64,000 nucleotides of DNA from Nonomuraea basaltis (GCF_005893125.1 NZ_VCJS01000001.1:1-64000); one strand, 5' to 3'. Shown: positions 39,870-51,260, counted from the first letter of the stretch. Notes: generated by a model from the letters alone, not told the origin. Numbers and translations: made by a program.

Positions 39870-42485
39870 GTGATCCGCTGGCGTGATCCACGTGCGCCGC
39901 TGACCGCCGCGGTTGCGGCAGGCGCGGTGGTGCTCGCTGCCGCGTTCCTCCGGGACGAACAGGTCCTGCCCGCCGGCGCCATCGCCGGAGCGCTCGCGGC
40001 GCTGGCCGCCGCCGCCTCCTTGCTGATCTCCTCGATCAGGTCGGCCGGGCATCGTCCGACGGCGATGGGAGCGCGCTGGATGGGCGGCGGCGCCGTCATC
40101 TGGGGCGCCGGGGTGGCGCTGCGCCCGTTCGCCGAGAGCTTCGTCGCGAGCTTCGCCGACATGTTCATGCTGCTCGGCACCATCATCACGGCGGGCGGCG
40201 CGCTGATCGCCGCCGACCGCAGGCTCCCGGCCGGAATCGTGTTACGGCATATCACCGACGCCTACCTGTGCGCCGCCTCGCTCTTCCTCATCGGATGGGT
40301 CGTGCAGCTGCGACACGTCTACGCCGCCGCGGCCGACCCGCCGACGTTCACGCTCGTCATGCTGCCGCCGATGGTCGCGCTGCTGGTGCTGTGCGCCGTG
40401 ATCCCGTCCGTGCTCACCAGCAGGTCGTCCTCCTGGCTGCTCGGCCTGGCCGGCGCCTGCGTGCTCGCCGCCATGACCGTGGCGGGCCTGGCGACCGCGG
40501 TGGCGCGCCTGGACGGCGGCGTGCCGCCGACCTGGACCGTCATGCTCGCGCCCGTGGCGTTCCTGCTGCTCGCCGCCGTCCCATGGGGACCGCGGACCAA
40601 GGAGGCGAGCGGTCGCGTGGCCAAGAACCTCGTCGGGATGATCCCGCTGGCGCTGGTCGCCGTGGCCGCCTGCACGCTGCTCGCCCACCTGGCCGGCGGG
40701 CGGGCCGAGCAGCCCGTCACCGGCGTCGTGGTGGTCGCGGTCTCCGTGGTGCTGCTCCTGCTCGTCCGCCTGTTCGCGGTGTCGGCGGCCAACGTGCGCC
40801 TGCGCGGCCGGGTCAGGCTCGGCGAGCGGCAGCTCAGGGAGCTGGCCGAGAGCACGGGCGACGTGGTGTTCCTCTGCGACTTCGAGGGCGTGGTGCACGA
40901 GATCGGCCCCGGGGTCGACGTCACGTACGGCTACCGCCCCGAGCAGGTGGTCGGCCGGTCGATCTTCGACTACATCCACCCCGAGGACGTGCCCGGCATC
41001 CAGGTCGCGCTGCGCGCCATGCACCTCGAGGAGGAGAGCGCCTCCCCGGGCGCCTGCCTGATCGCCTGCCGGGTGCGCGGGGCCGACGGCACCTGGCGGC
41101 CCACGGAGTCCGTCGCCACCCGCCACGTCGGCGGCGACGAGCTGATGCTGGTCACGACCAGGGACATCAGCGACGAAGAGGCGCTGCGCAACCAGGTCGC
41201 CCACCTGACCTTCCACGACGGCGTCACCGGGCTGCCCAACCGCGCCTACTTCGAGGAGCGCACCCGCGAGGTGCTGTCCGGGCGCACCTCGGGCAACGTC
41301 GCGGTCATCTTCCTCGACCTCGACGGGTTCACCTCGGTCAACGACTCGGTCGGGCACGCCAGCGGCGACTACCTGCTCGGGCAGGCGGCCCGGCGGCTGC
41401 GCGGCGCCGTACGCGCCGACGACACGCTCGCCCGGTGGGGCGGCGACGAGTTCGCGGTGCTGGTGGAGACGGGCGGTGAGGCGCAGGTCGCGGTCGACCT
41501 GGCCGAGCGGCTGGTCCGCGCGGTCTCGCAGGAGCCGTTCCGCGTCGCCGACCGGGATGTGGCGCTGACCGCGAGCGTGGGCGTGGCCTTCACCGAGGAC
41601 GACATGCCCGCGGGCGACCTCATCCGCAACGCCGATGTGGCCATGGCGCGTTCCAAGGAGCTGGGCGGGCGGCGGGTGGAGGTGTTCGCCGCACAGATGC
41701 ACGCCGACGTCGTCCGCAGGCTGGAGCTGGCCGCCGACCTGCAGCGGGCGCTGATCGAGCAGCAGTTCGCGATCGAATACCAGCCCGTGGTCGACCTGGC
41801 CACCTCGCGGGTGACCGCGGTGGAGGCGCTCGTACGGTGGTGGCGCGGTTCGGTGTTCGTGCCGCCCGAGCAGTTCCTCGGACCGGCCGAGGACACCGGC
41901 CTGATCGTGCCGCTGAGCGAGTGGATCCTGCGCGAGTCGTGCCGCGAGGTCGCCGCCTGGCGGGCCTCCTCCTGGGACATCGGGCTGTCGCTCAACCTGT
42001 CGGCCCGCCAGATCACCGCCCCGCGTTTCGTCGAGACGGTCGAGGAGGCGCTGGCGGAGAGCGGGTTGCCCGCCTCCGCGCTCACCCTCGAGGTGATCGA
42101 GGAGATGCTCGTCGAGGACGCCGAGGAGACCATCAAGCGGCTGTCCGAGCTGCGCGCCCTCGGCGTGCGCCTGGCCATCGACGACTTCGGCACCGGCTAC
42201 GCGTCGCTGGCGTTCCTCAGGCAGCTTCCCGTCGACATGATCAAGATCGATCCGTCGTTCGTGGCTGGGCTCGGCAGGGACGACACGCTGACGCTGCTCA
42301 CCCGCACGATCGTGCGGCTCGGGCACGACCTGGGGCTCATCGTGGTGGCGGAGGGCATAGAGCGTCCCGAGCAGCTGGAGTTGCTGCGGGAAATGGGGTG
42401 CACCAGGGGGCAGGGCTTCCTCGTCGCCCGGCCGATGGCGGCGCGCGGTGTCGATTCCTTGATGCGGACGAGTCTCACTGTTTGA
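39870..42485 (+). CDS. membrane PAS-GGDEF-EAL c-di-GMP enzyme (copy 2)
   Basis: An 871-residue protein with about 300 residues of membrane helices, a PAS domain (ELAESTGDVVFLCDFEGVV ... TYGYRPEQVVGRS), a GGDEF domain and an EAL domain. GGDEF at 524-528 is intact, with the RxxD-type inhibitory motif RADD five residues before it. EAL at 652-654 (VEALVRWWRG) and DDFGTGYASL are intact. I prefer the GTG at 39870 (VIRWRDPRAPL), which has GGGATGGG upstream; the frame is open to a TTG at 39720, but its sequence there is not family-like and a hairpin abuts that TTG. PAS is a likely input for redox or ligand control. Confidence 0.9.
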   Translation: MIRWRDPRAPLTAAVAAGAVVLAAAFLRDEQVLPAGAIAGALAALAAAASLLISSIRSAGHRPTAMGARWMGGGAVIWGAGVALRPFAESFVASFADMFMLLGTIITAGGALIAADRRLPAGIVLRHITDAYLCAASLFLIGWVVQLRHVYAAAADPPTFTLVMLPPMVALLVLCAVIPSVLTSRSSSWLLGLAGACVLAAMTVAGLATAVARLDGGVPPTWTVMLAPVAFLLLAAVPWGPRTKEASGRVAKNLVGMIPLALVAVAACTLLAHLAGGRAEQPVTGVVVVAVSVVLLLLVRLFAVSAANVRLRGRVRLGERQLRELAESTGDVVFLCDFEGVVHEIGPGVDVTYGYRPEQVVGRSIFDYIHPEDVPGIQVALRAMHLEEESASPGACLIACRVRGADGTWRPTESVATRHVGGDELMLVTTRDISDEEALRNQVAHLTFHDGVTGLPNRAYFEERTREVLSGRTSGNVAVIFLDLDGFTSVNDSVGHASGDYLLGQAARRLRGAVRADDTLARWGGDEFAVLVETGGEAQVAVDLAERLVRAVSQEPFRVADRDVALTASVGVAFTEDDMPAGDLIRNADVAMARSKELGGRRVEVFAAQMHADVVRRLELAADLQRALIEQQFAIEYQPVVDLATSRVTAVEALVRWWRGSVFVPPEQFLGPAEDTGLIVPLSEWILRESCREVAAWRASSWDIGLSLNLSARQITAPRFVETVEEALAESGLPASALTLEVIEEMLVEDAEETIKRLSELRALGVRLAIDDFGTGYASLAFLRQLPVDMIKIDPSFVAGLGRDDTLTLLTRTIVRLGHDLGLIVVAEGIERPEQLELLREMGCTRGQGFLVARPMAARGVDSLMRTSLTV

Positions 42486-42502
42486 GACTTGTGTCCACCA
42501 AG

Positions 42503-42533
42503 TTGACATCAGGGCATTCGGAGCGGCTATCGT
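42503..42533 (+). promoter_or_regulatory. ilvBNC promoter
   Basis: A consensus TTGACA at 42503-42508 and TATCGT at 42528-42533, with a 19-base spacer. Transcription would begin at about 42540, the first base of the leader peptide ATG. Confidence 0.6.
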
Positions 42534-42539
42534 GGCATC

Positions 42540-42590
42540 ATGCTTCGCAGTGAGATTCTCGTAGTACTTCGCCGGCGCGCAGGCCGATAG
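42540..42590 (+). CDS. ilvBNC leader peptide (attenuator control peptide)
   Basis: A 16-codon reading frame, MLRSEILVVLRRRAGR, ends at TAG 42588-42590. Codons 6-10 are Ile-Leu-Val-Val-Leu, the branched-chain amino acids made by the downstream operon. Five in a row is the classical sensor design: scarce charged tRNA stalls the ribosome there. The ATG is at or next to the predicted transcription start, so translation is probably leaderless. Its last codons form one arm of a stem with 42604-42613. Confidence 0.8.
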   Translation: MLRSEILVVLRRRAGR

Positions 42591-42613
42591 CGAAGCACGA
42601 CGACCTGCGCGCC
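42574..42613 (+). promoter_or_regulatory. attenuator pause stem (region 1:2) of ilv leader
   Basis: GGCGCGCAGG (42574-42583), inside the last codons of the leader peptide, pairs perfectly over ten bases with CCTGCGCGCC (42604-42613). A ribosome reaching the leader stop would cover the first arm. How this stem competes with the terminator is not fully resolved by eye. Confidence 0.65.
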
Positions 42614-42651
42614 GCCCCAGTCCCGCCGCCCGGTGGGGAGGGGCCTTTTTT
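42614..42651 (+). terminator. ilvBNC transcription attenuator
   Basis: GCCCC-AGT-CCCGCC, loop GCCC, then GGTGGG-GA-GGGGC forms a hairpin at 42614-42644, followed by six T at 42646-42651. The T-run is striking in such GC-rich DNA and marks an intrinsic terminator, 36 bases before the ilvB start. Confidence 0.78.
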
Positions 42652-42687
42652 ATGTCCTAAGCGAGTAGCCACGCAAGGAACGAGCCG

Positions 42688-44427
42688 ATGACCGAACGCA
42701 TGACAGGTGCACAGGCCCTGGTGAGGGCACTGGAGCACGTGGGAGTCGACACAGTGTTCGGGATCCCTGGCGGCGCCATCCTGCCCGCCTACGATCCTCT
42801 CTACGACTCGGCCAAGGTCCGGCACGTGCTCGTACGGCACGAGCAGGGCGCCGGGCACGCGGCCGAGGGTTATGCGCAGGCCACGGGCAAGGTCGGGGTG
42901 TGCATGGCCACCAGCGGCCCGGGCGCGACCAACCTGGTGACGCCGATTGCGGACGCGTTCATGGATTCGGTGCCGATCGTGGCGATCACGGGGCAGGTGG
43001 CCTCGCCGATGATCGGCACGGACGCCTTCCAGGAGGCGGATATTTCCGGCATCACGATGCCGATCACCAAGCACAACTTCCTCGTCACGGATGCCGCCGA
43101 CATCGCGCGCACGATCATGGAGGCCTTCCACATCGCCTCCACCGGCCGGCCCGGCCCCGTGCTCGTGGACATCTCCAAGGACGCGCTGCAGGCCCAGACC
43201 ACCTTCTCGTGGCCGCCGGTGATGCAGCTGCCGGGCTACCGCCCGGTCACCCGCCCGCACTCCAAGCAGATCCGCGAGGCCGCCAAGCTGATCGCCGAGG
43301 CCAAGCGGCCGGTCCTGTACGTCGGCGGCGGCGTCCACAAGGCCCGCGCCTCGGCCGAGCTGCTGCAGCTCGCCGAGCTGACGAACATCCCGGTGGTCAC
43401 GACCCTGATGGCCAGGGGCACGTTCCCCGACAGCCACCCGCAGCACATGGGCATGCCGGGCATGCACGGCAGCGTGTCGGCCGTCGGCGCGCTGCAGCAG
43501 TCCGACCTGCTCATCGGCCTGGGGGTGCGCTTCGACGACCGGGTGACCGGGAATCTGCCGTCGTTCGCCCCCCACGCCAAGGTCGTGCACGCCGACATCG
43601 ACCCGGCGGAGATCTCCAAGAACCGCCATGCCGACGTGCCGATCGTGGGCGACTGCAAGGAGGTCATCAGCGACCTCATCGCCGCGATCCAGGCGTCCGA
43701 GCTGCAGGGCGACTACGCCGACTGGTGGACGCTGCTCAACGGCTACAAGGAGACCTACCCGCTGGGTTACGAGGAGTTCGAGGACGGCTCGCTGGCCCCG
43801 CAGTACGTGATGGAGCGACTGAGCGCGATCGCCGGGCCGGACACCTACTACGTGGCCGGGGTCGGGCAGCACCAGATGTGGGCCTCGCAGTTCATCGACT
43901 ACGAGAACCCCGGCACGTTCATCAACTCCGGCGGCCTCGGCACGATGGGCTTCGCCGTGCCGGCCGCGATGGGCGCCAAGATGGGCCGGCCCGACGCCAC
44001 GGTGTGGGCCATCGACGGCGACGGCTGCTTCCAGATGACCAACCAGGAGCTGGCCACCTGCGCGCTGGAGGGCGTGCCGGTCAAGATCGCCATCATCAAC
44101 AACGGCAACCTCGGCATGGTCCGCCAGTGGCAGACGCTCTTCTACGAGGAGCGATACTCGAATACGAACCTGCAGGCGGCGCGCCGGATCCCGGACTTCG
44201 TGAAGCTGGCCGAGGCCTATGGTTGTGTGGGTCTGCGATGCGAGCGTCCCGAGGACGTGGACGCGACCATCAAGAAGGCCATGGAGATCAACGACGTGCC
44301 TGTCGTGGTCGACTTCGTCGTCCACCAGGACGCGATGGTCTGGCCCATGGTCGCGGCAGGCACCAGCAACGACGACATCAAGATCGCCCGGGACATGGCG
44401 CCGAGGTGGGAGAGCGAAGATGAGTAG
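42688..44427 (+). CDS. ilvB: acetolactate synthase, large (catalytic) subunit
   Basis: A ThDP/FAD/Mg enzyme (579 residues) making acetolactate or acetohydroxybutyrate, the first common step to Val, Leu and Ile. E52 in RHEQGAGH activates ThDP; the Mg-ThDP motif is [12 protein letters not shown] ... NNGN near the C-terminal third. [10 protein letters not shown] belongs to the FAD domain. AAGGAA precedes the ATG. The stop overlaps the ilvN start by eight bases. Expression is controlled by the attenuator upstream. Confidence 0.98.
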   Translation: MTERMTGAQALVRALEHVGVDTVFGIPGGAILPAYDPLYDSAKVRHVLVRHEQGAGHAAEGYAQATGKVGVCMATSGPGATNLVTPIADAFMDSVPIVAITGQVASPMIGTDAFQEADISGITMPITKHNFLVTDAADIARTIMEAFHIASTGRPGPVLVDISKDALQAQTTFSWPPVMQLPGYRPVTRPHSKQIREAAKLIAEAKRPVLYVGGGVHKARASAELLQLAELTNIPVVTTLMARGTFPDSHPQHMGMPGMHGSVSAVGALQQSDLLIGLGVRFDDRVTGNLPSFAPHAKVVHADIDPAEISKNRHADVPIVGDCKEVISDLIAAIQASELQGDYADWWTLLNGYKETYPLGYEEFEDGSLAPQYVMERLSAIAGPDTYYVAGVGQHQMWASQFIDYENPGTFINSGGLGTMGFAVPAAMGAKMGRPDATVWAIDGDGCFQMTNQELATCALEGVPVKIAIINNGNLGMVRQWQTLFYEERYSNTNLQAARRIPDFVKLAEAYGCVGLRCERPEDVDATIKKAMEINDVPVVVDFVVHQDAMVWPMVAAGTSNDDIKIARDMAPRWESEDE

Positions 44428-44944
44428 GCACACGCTGTCTGTGCTTGTGGAGAACAAGCCGGGCGTGCTGGCGCGCGTGTCCGCGCTGTTCAGCCGGCGG
44501 GGATTCAACATCGACTCGCTGGCCGTCGGGCCGACCGAGCACGACGACATCTCGCGCATGACGATCGTCGTGAGCGTCGAGGAGTTGCCCCTCGAACAGG
44601 TCACCAAGCAGCTCAACAAGCTGGTGAACGTCCTGAAGATCGTCGAGCTCGACCCGTCGCAGTCCGTGCAGCGCGAGCTGATGCTGATCAAGGTCAAGGC
44701 CGACGCCGAGAACCGTTCGCACGTGCTGGAGCTGGTCCAGCTCTTCCGCGCCCGCTGCGTCGACGTGGCGGCCGACGCCGTGACCATCGAGGTCACCGGC
44801 ACCCCCGACAAGCTCGAGGCGTTCATCAAGGTCCTCGAGCCGTTCGGGATCAAAGAACTCGTCCAGTCGGGCATGGTGGCCGTCGGCCGCGGAGCCCGTT
44901 CCATTACTGACCGGTCCCTCAGGGCACTGGACCGTACCGCCTGA
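44420..44944 (+). CDS. ilvN: acetolactate synthase, small regulatory subunit
   Basis: A 174-residue regulatory subunit giving valine feedback control and boosting activity of IlvB. The N-terminal ACT domain ([28 protein letters not shown]) and C-terminal domain ([10 protein letters not shown] ... [11 protein letters not shown]) are complete. It overlaps ilvB by eight bases, so the two are translationally coupled. Confidence 0.97.
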   Translation: MSRHTLSVLVENKPGVLARVSALFSRRGFNIDSLAVGPTEHDDISRMTIVVSVEELPLEQVTKQLNKLVNVLKIVELDPSQSVQRELMLIKVKADAENRSHVLELVQLFRARCVDVAADAVTIEVTGTPDKLEAFIKVLEPFGIKELVQSGMVAVGRGARSITDRSLRALDRTA

Positions 44945-44957
44945 AAGGTTTGAGCAA

Positions 44958-45950
44958 GTGACCGAGATCTACTACGACGACCAAGCCGACCTGTCGATCA
45001 TCCAGGGACGCCACGTGGCCGTGCTGGGGTACGGCAGCCAGGGCCACGCCCACGCGCTCTCCCTGCGTGACTCCGGCGTCGACGTGCGCGTCGGCCTGCC
45101 CGAGGGCTCCAAGAGCCGCGAGAAGGCGGAGAACGACGGGCTGCGGGTCGTCACTCCGGCCGAGGCTGTCGAAGAGGCCAACCTCACGATGATCCTCGCG
45201 CCCGACCACATCCAGCGCCACCTCTACTCCGACCACGTCGCCCCCAACCTCGTCGAGGGCGACGCCCTGTTCTTCGGCCACGGCCTGAACATCCGCTACG
45301 GCCTCATCGAGGCGCCCGAGGGCGTCGACGTGTGCATGGTCGCCCCCAAGGGGCCAGGGCATCTGGTGAGGCGCCAGTTCGAGGCCGGCCGCGGCGTGCC
45401 CTGCCTGGTGGCCGTCGAGAAGGACGCTTCCGGCAAGGCGCTGGACCTGGCGCTGTCGTACGCGAAGGGCATCGGCGGCACGCGCGCCGGCGCGCTGCGC
45501 ACGACGTTCAAGGAGGAGACGGAGACCGACCTGTTCGGCGAGCAGGCCGTGCTGTGCGGCGGCGTGTCGGAGCTCATCAAGGCGGGCTTCGACACCCTCA
45601 TCGAGGCCGGCTACCAGCCGGAGGTCGCCTACTTCGAGTGCCTGCACGAGATGAAGCTCATCGTCGACCTGATGTACGAGGGCGGCATCTCGAAGATGTA
45701 CTGGTCGGTCTCGGACACCGCGGAGTACGGCGGCTACACCCGCGGCCCGCGCGTCGTCGGTGACGAGGCGCGCCAGGAGATGCGCCGCATCCTGGGCGAG
45801 ATCCAGGACGGGTCGTTCGCCCGGGAGCTCGTCGAGGAGTTCGACAGCGGCCAGAAGAAGTTCACGCAGTACCGCGAGGAGCTCGCCGAGGACCCGATCG
45901 AGAAGACGGGTGCCAAGCTCCGCCCGATGATGAGCTGGCTCAAGGCGTAG
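44958..45950 (+). CDS. ilvC: ketol-acid reductoisomerase
   Basis: The second enzyme of Val/Ile synthesis, converting acetolactate to dihydroxyisovalerate with a reduced nicotinamide cofactor and Mg. 330 residues, class I. The Rossmann motif is [17 protein letters not shown]; Mg and substrate residues lie in [12 protein letters not shown] and the C-terminal knotted domain [22 protein letters not shown] start with GAAAGG upstream, 13 bases after ilvN. Third gene of ilvBNC. Confidence 0.98.
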   Translation: MTEIYYDDQADLSIIQGRHVAVLGYGSQGHAHALSLRDSGVDVRVGLPEGSKSREKAENDGLRVVTPAEAVEEANLTMILAPDHIQRHLYSDHVAPNLVEGDALFFGHGLNIRYGLIEAPEGVDVCMVAPKGPGHLVRRQFEAGRGVPCLVAVEKDASGKALDLALSYAKGIGGTRAGALRTTFKEETETDLFGEQAVLCGGVSELIKAGFDTLIEAGYQPEVAYFECLHEMKLIVDLMYEGGISKMYWSVSDTAEYGGYTRGPRVVGDEARQEMRRILGEIQDGSFARELVEEFDSGQKKFTQYREELAEDPIEKTGAKLRPMMSWLKA

Positions 45951-45968
45951 CCGGTTCGTTCGGTGGTA

Positions 45969-45996
45969 CGGGTGGGGGCGGCAGCGCACCCACCCG
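45969..45996 (+). terminator. hairpin terminator of ilvBNC
   Basis: CGGGTGGG and CCCACCCG pair around a 12-base loop, 18 bases after the ilvC stop; TTGCC follows. The same stem can act on the minus strand after the ArsR gene. Confidence 0.6.
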
Positions 45997-46073
45997 TTGC
46001 CTTTCCAGGTAGTGGGCCGCCTGATGCCCACTCCCTGACCCGGCCCATTCCGTGACCTCCTGCGCGGATGGCG

Positions 46074-46430
46074 TCAGGAGGAGCGCCGGCCTGCGGCCGA
46101 GGGCTGGTCGGCGCGGTCGAAGTGGTCGGCGTGGTAGAGGCCCTCGGTCAGGAGCCGGCGTACGTGCTCGTCCGCAGCCCTGTAGTACACGAAGGTGCCC
46201 TCGCGACGCCCCTTGACCAGTCCGGCCAGGCGGAGTTTGGCCAGGTGCTGGCTGACGGCGGTGGGGGCGGCGTCGGCGAGCTCGGCGAGGCAGGCGACGG
46301 ATGACTCGCCCTGCAGGAGCGCCCACAGGATCTTGATGCGCGTGGGGTCGGACAGCAGCCGGAACGACTCCGCCGCCAGGTGCACCTGTTCCTCGTTCGG
46401 CATGTCGAAGTCGGGCAGCGACGTGTGCAT
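46074..46430 (-). CDS. ArsR/SmtB-family metal-sensing repressor (NmtR/CzrA-like)
   Basis: A 118-residue winged-helix repressor. The recognition helix is TAVSQHLAKLRLAGLV. The alpha-5 metal site is complete: D87, H89, H100 and H103 in DEH ... HADH, with the same spacing (2, 11, 3) as D91-H93-H104-H107 of NmtR and D84-H86-H97-H100 of CzrA. The alpha-3 site has only C47, so the arsenic/cadmium type is unlikely. A histidine follows the start Met, as near the NmtR N-terminus. Zinc, cobalt or nickel would release it from the operator at 46463-46488, derepressing the divergent ATPase gene. Confidence 0.93.
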   Translation of the reverse strand: MHTSLPDFDMPNEEQVHLAAESFRLLSDPTRIKILWALLQGESSVACLAELADAAPTAVSQHLAKLRLAGLVKGRREGTFVYYRAADEHVRRLLTEGLYHADHFDRADQPSAAGRRSS

Positions 46431-46462
46431 GCCGCCAGCATAGCCCTGAGCCCTGCTACTTG

Positions 46463-46488
46463 CGTATCTGCGTGAGTGCGCAGATACG
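46463..46488. promoter_or_regulatory. ArsR operator: 26-bp inverted repeat
   Basis: CGTATCTGCG, six-base spacer TGAGTG, CGCAGATACG: perfect ten-base arms. It lies between the divergent ArsR and P-type ATPase genes and overlaps the -10 area (TACGAT at 46485-46490) of the ATPase promoter. Confidence 0.82.
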
Positions 46489-46496
46489 ATGCTACG

Positions 46497-48464
<1,968 letters not shown>

Positions 48465-48668
48465 TCGAGACGTCGCCGCCGTGAAATCACTTGACGCCTC
48501 CATGGACGGAAACCGAGCAGCCAGTCCAGTCGCTGCGCGGGTTGGCGGAGGAGATCCGCGACAAAGCAGAGGACGGCCGCCGCGGAACGATCCATGCCCG
48601 GTTTGACTGGCGATCTTAGATGCACGAGATTGTTCGCGTCTTTCCGGATCGTCCCCCCAAGGAAACCA

Positions 48669-49505
48669 ATGAAGCGAACCGTCGTCGGTGTTGCGATGAT
48701 CGCGGGCATGGTGCAGTTAACCGCCACCCCCGCGCAGGCAGCGCCCAAGATAGACCCGGTCAAGGTGCTCAAGGCCGAATTAGCACCCGGCAAGGCCGTC
48801 AACGTCCAGGCCACGGCCAAGGTGACGTACGGGCGCGGCATGTCCGCCGCCTCCGCTCTGGAGGGCACGATCGGGTTCGGCACGCGTGGCCCGATCGCGG
48901 CTGATCTGGCCCAGACCGTGCAGTACAGCGAGAACCTGCTCCGTGGCCTGATGAAGACGTTCCCAGAGGAGACCGAGGCCCTGCAGGAGGGGCCCACCAG
49001 GATGATCTCCTCCGGTCATGTGAGCTACGTCTCCGGTCCGGTGGTCGACGACGCGTTGCCCAAGGACACGAGCTGGGTCCGCTACAGGGACGCGGACATG
49101 CCGGCGAGCAATCTGCTGCTCGAAATCCTGGAGCCCGCCACGCTCAAGACGCTGCTGGCCCACCGCACTTCCTCTCGTGACGGGGTGGTGAAGGGCTCGA
49201 TCAAGGCCACCAAGCTCGCGGCGGTGTCCACCTCCTTCGCTTCCCGCATCGGGATGCGTTCCAAGAGCGGCCGCGACGGCAAGATCTCCTACACCCTCTG
49301 GCTGGGCCCGAACGGCCTGGTCGAACGGCTGTCCGCCAAGGCCGTCCTGCCGTTCTCCAAGAGCTCCATCCAGATCGAGTCGGAGACCCGCTACTCGGAT
49401 TGGGGTCGTCAGGTCACCGTCCTTCTGCCGCTGGAAGGTGATGTGATCGACCAGACAGAGGTCGAGGACGACGTGCCGGCCGACGTCCCGGGAATCTGGA
49501 ACTAG
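48669..49505 (+). CDS. secreted hypothetical protein (LppX/LprG-like fold possible)
   Basis: A 278-residue protein with a Sec signal peptide (MKRTVVG ... TPAQA, cleavage at about residue 25) and no lipobox. The mature part is beta-rich with patterns such as VSYVSGPVVDDAL, YRDADMPASNLLLEIL and ISYTLWLGPNGLVERLS, similar in style to actinobacterial LppX_LprAFG-type carriers; this is a tentative resemblance. AAGGAA precedes ATG 48669; the frame open to 48594 lacks a signal peptide. It lies downstream of the metal ATPase, 204 bases away, without sign of a shared operon. Confidence 0.75.
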   Translation: MKRTVVGVAMIAGMVQLTATPAQAAPKIDPVKVLKAELAPGKAVNVQATAKVTYGRGMSAASALEGTIGFGTRGPIAADLAQTVQYSENLLRGLMKTFPEETEALQEGPTRMISSGHVSYVSGPVVDDALPKDTSWVRYRDADMPASNLLLEILEPATLKTLLAHRTSSRDGVVKGSIKATKLAAVSTSFASRIGMRSKSGRDGKISYTLWLGPNGLVERLSAKAVLPFSKSSIQIESETRYSDWGRQVTVLLPLEGDVIDQTEVEDDVPADVPGIWN

Positions 49506-49557
49506 ATACGTTTCGCCCGCCGCGTGTCCTCTGCCGCGGCGGGCAGGTACGTATCCC

Positions 49558-50448
49558 ATGACCGAAACCACAGCGCTCGTCCCGGTGGTGCACAGAACGA
49601 TCGACGTTGACGGGATCGAGATCTTCTACCGTGAAGCCGGGCCGGCGGACGCGCCGGTCTTCCTGCTGCCGCACGGCTACCCCTGCTCCTCGTACGAGTT
49701 CCGCAACCTCATGCCCGCCCTCGGCGACCGGTGGCGGCTGATCGCGCCCGACCTGCCCGGCTTCGGCTACAGCGGCACGCCCGACCGCGCCGCCTTCTCC
49801 TACACCTTCGACGGCTACGCCGGCTTCCTGGAACGCTTCACGCACGTGATGGAACTGTCGCGCTACGCCGTCTACCTGCACGACTACGGCTCCCAGTTCG
49901 GTCTGCGCCTGGCCATGCGCGCCCCCCACCGGGTCACCGCGCTCGTCATCCAGAACGGCGACATCTACGAGGACGAGCTGGGCCCGAAATACGCCTGGCT
50001 CAAGGAGTTCTGGGCGCACCCGACCCCCGAAGGCCGGGCCAAGCTCGCCGCGAACGTCACGGAGGAGGGCTTCCGCGACGAGTTCGCCGGCGACCTGCCC
50101 GCTCACCTCGCGGCGCGCGTGAGCCCGGACCTGTGGAAGCTGCATTGGGCGCTGATGGACACCCCGCAGCGCCGCGAGAACGTCGTCGGCCTCTTCGAGG
50201 ATCAGGCGACGACGCTCGAATGGTTCCCGAAAGAGCAGGCGTACCTGCGCGAGCACCGGCCGCCCACGTTGATCCTGTGGGGCCCGCATGACGGCTACAT
50301 GCCCGAGGGATCCGCCCGGGCCTACCTCCGCGACCTGCCGGACGCCGAGCTGCATCTGCTCGACGCCGGCCACTGGGCGCTGGAGACCAACCTCGGCGAG
50401 GTCGTCCCGCTCATCCGAGACTTCCTGGGCCGCGCCAGTCGAACCTGA
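49558..50448 (+). CDS. alpha/beta hydrolase (epoxide hydrolase/haloalkane dehalogenase-like)
   Basis: A 296-residue alpha/beta-fold hydrolase. HGYPCSSYEFRN follows the HG oxyanion motif. The nucleophile is Asp in YLHDYGSQFG, pointing to epoxide hydrolase or dehalogenase chemistry rather than a serine esterase. The acid is in HDGYMPEG and the catalytic His is in DAGHWALE. The 3' end overlaps the convergent membrane protein gene by 38 bases. The substrate is unknown. Confidence 0.88.
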   Translation: MTETTALVPVVHRTIDVDGIEIFYREAGPADAPVFLLPHGYPCSSYEFRNLMPALGDRWRLIAPDLPGFGYSGTPDRAAFSYTFDGYAGFLERFTHVMELSRYAVYLHDYGSQFGLRLAMRAPHRVTALVIQNGDIYEDELGPKYAWLKEFWAHPTPEGRAKLAANVTEEGFRDEFAGDLPAHLAARVSPDLWKLHWALMDTPQRRENVVGLFEDQATTLEWFPKEQAYLREHRPPTLILWGPHDGYMPEGSARAYLRDLPDAELHLLDAGHWALETNLGEVVPLIRDFLGRASRT

Positions 50449-51259
50449 CGTTCCGGTGCCGGCCCGCGATCCGGCCCGCCGCGTCGTAGGCGGTCACCGT
50501 GGCGGGAGGGGTGTCGATAGCGCTCTGGGGCCCGTTCAGTCCGTTCTTGACGGGAACGGACTTGGTGGGCGTCCTGACGATGAAGAAGCCGTTGCTCACC
50601 ACGGCGTCCGTGCGCCGCCCGCCCGACCAGCCGATCGTCACCCGGCGCACGTCGGGGGCGACCCGGCCGGCGATGACGTTCACGTAGTTGTCGTGTGACT
50701 TGCCCTGGCCGGACCAGTAGTGCACCGCGTAGATGTCCACGCTGAGTTTGCCGGAGAACCCGACCAGATTCCCCGGCGCCTTGTTGCCCCAATAGGTGAA
50801 CACCGGAGGATCGGGCGTCTCTTTGCTCGGCGTGCACAGAACGAACCCCTTGGTGCTGCCGACCAGGGCGGTGAAACCGTTCTTGTCCCGGTATTCCGCC
50901 AGCACGCGGAAGTCCGTCACGGTGCCGTGCGCAGGGTCGCGCCAGTTCGGGTTGGTGTTGACGGACGGGCCGCCGGCGGGCATGCAGTCGCGTACGGCCT
51001 TGAGCTGCTCAGGGGTGTTCCGCGGCAGCTCGCGTGGCGGTGGGCCGGCGACCCTGGCGGTCATCTGATCCCCGTTCAGGGGGATGGCGACGGCGATCCC
51101 GGCGACCAGAGCCGCGGCGGCGAGGGTCCACGACAGGTGTCGGCGGTGCGCCGGTCGGGCGGTCGCGCGGGCGGCGTATGCCCGGGCGTCCACCGGGCGG
51201 GCCTCGTCGGCCATGCGCCGCAGTTCCTCGGCGATGGTCCGTTCGTTGACGGTCGTCAT
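50411..51259 (-). CDS. single-pass membrane protein, probable partner (anti-sigma-like) of the SigE-family factor
   Basis: A 282-residue protein. Residues 1-45 are cytoplasmic and helical (NERTIAEELRRMADEARPVDARAYAARATARP), a helix at about 46-62 (TLAAAALVAGIAVAIPL) spans the membrane, and about 220 residues lie outside. There is no HxxxCxxC zinc motif, so it is not a ZAS-type anti-sigma factor. The ATG lies one base past the sigma factor stop, so the two are co-translated, as is usual for sigma/anti-sigma pairs. The outer domain is of unknown type. Its 3' end overlaps the hydrolase gene by 38 bases. Confidence 0.8.
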   Translation of the reverse strand: MTTVNERTIAEELRRMADEARPVDARAYAARATARPAHRRHLSWTLAAAALVAGIAVAIPLNGDQMTARVAGPPPRELPRNTPEQLKAVRDCMPAGGPSVNTNPNWRDPAHGTVTDFRVLAEYRDKNGFTALVGSTKGFVLCTPSKETPDPPVFTYWGNKAPGNLVGFSGKLSVDIYAVHYWSGQGKSHDNYVNVIAGRVAPDVRRVTIGWSGGRRTDAVVSNGFFIVRTPTKSVPVKNGLNGPQSAIDTPPATVTAYDAAGRIAGRHRNVRFDWRGPGSLG

Positions 51260-51260
51260 G

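Noticed and set aside
40242..42509. Long minus-strand frame of 755 codons
   Set aside because: Antisense to the second GGDEF-EAL gene; composition is that of a mirrored coding frame.
48489..48619. Small plus-strand frame from a TTG, with EIRDKAEDGRR
   Set aside because: It looks helical and could be a relic, but it has no ribosome site or known relative, so it is not listed as a gene.
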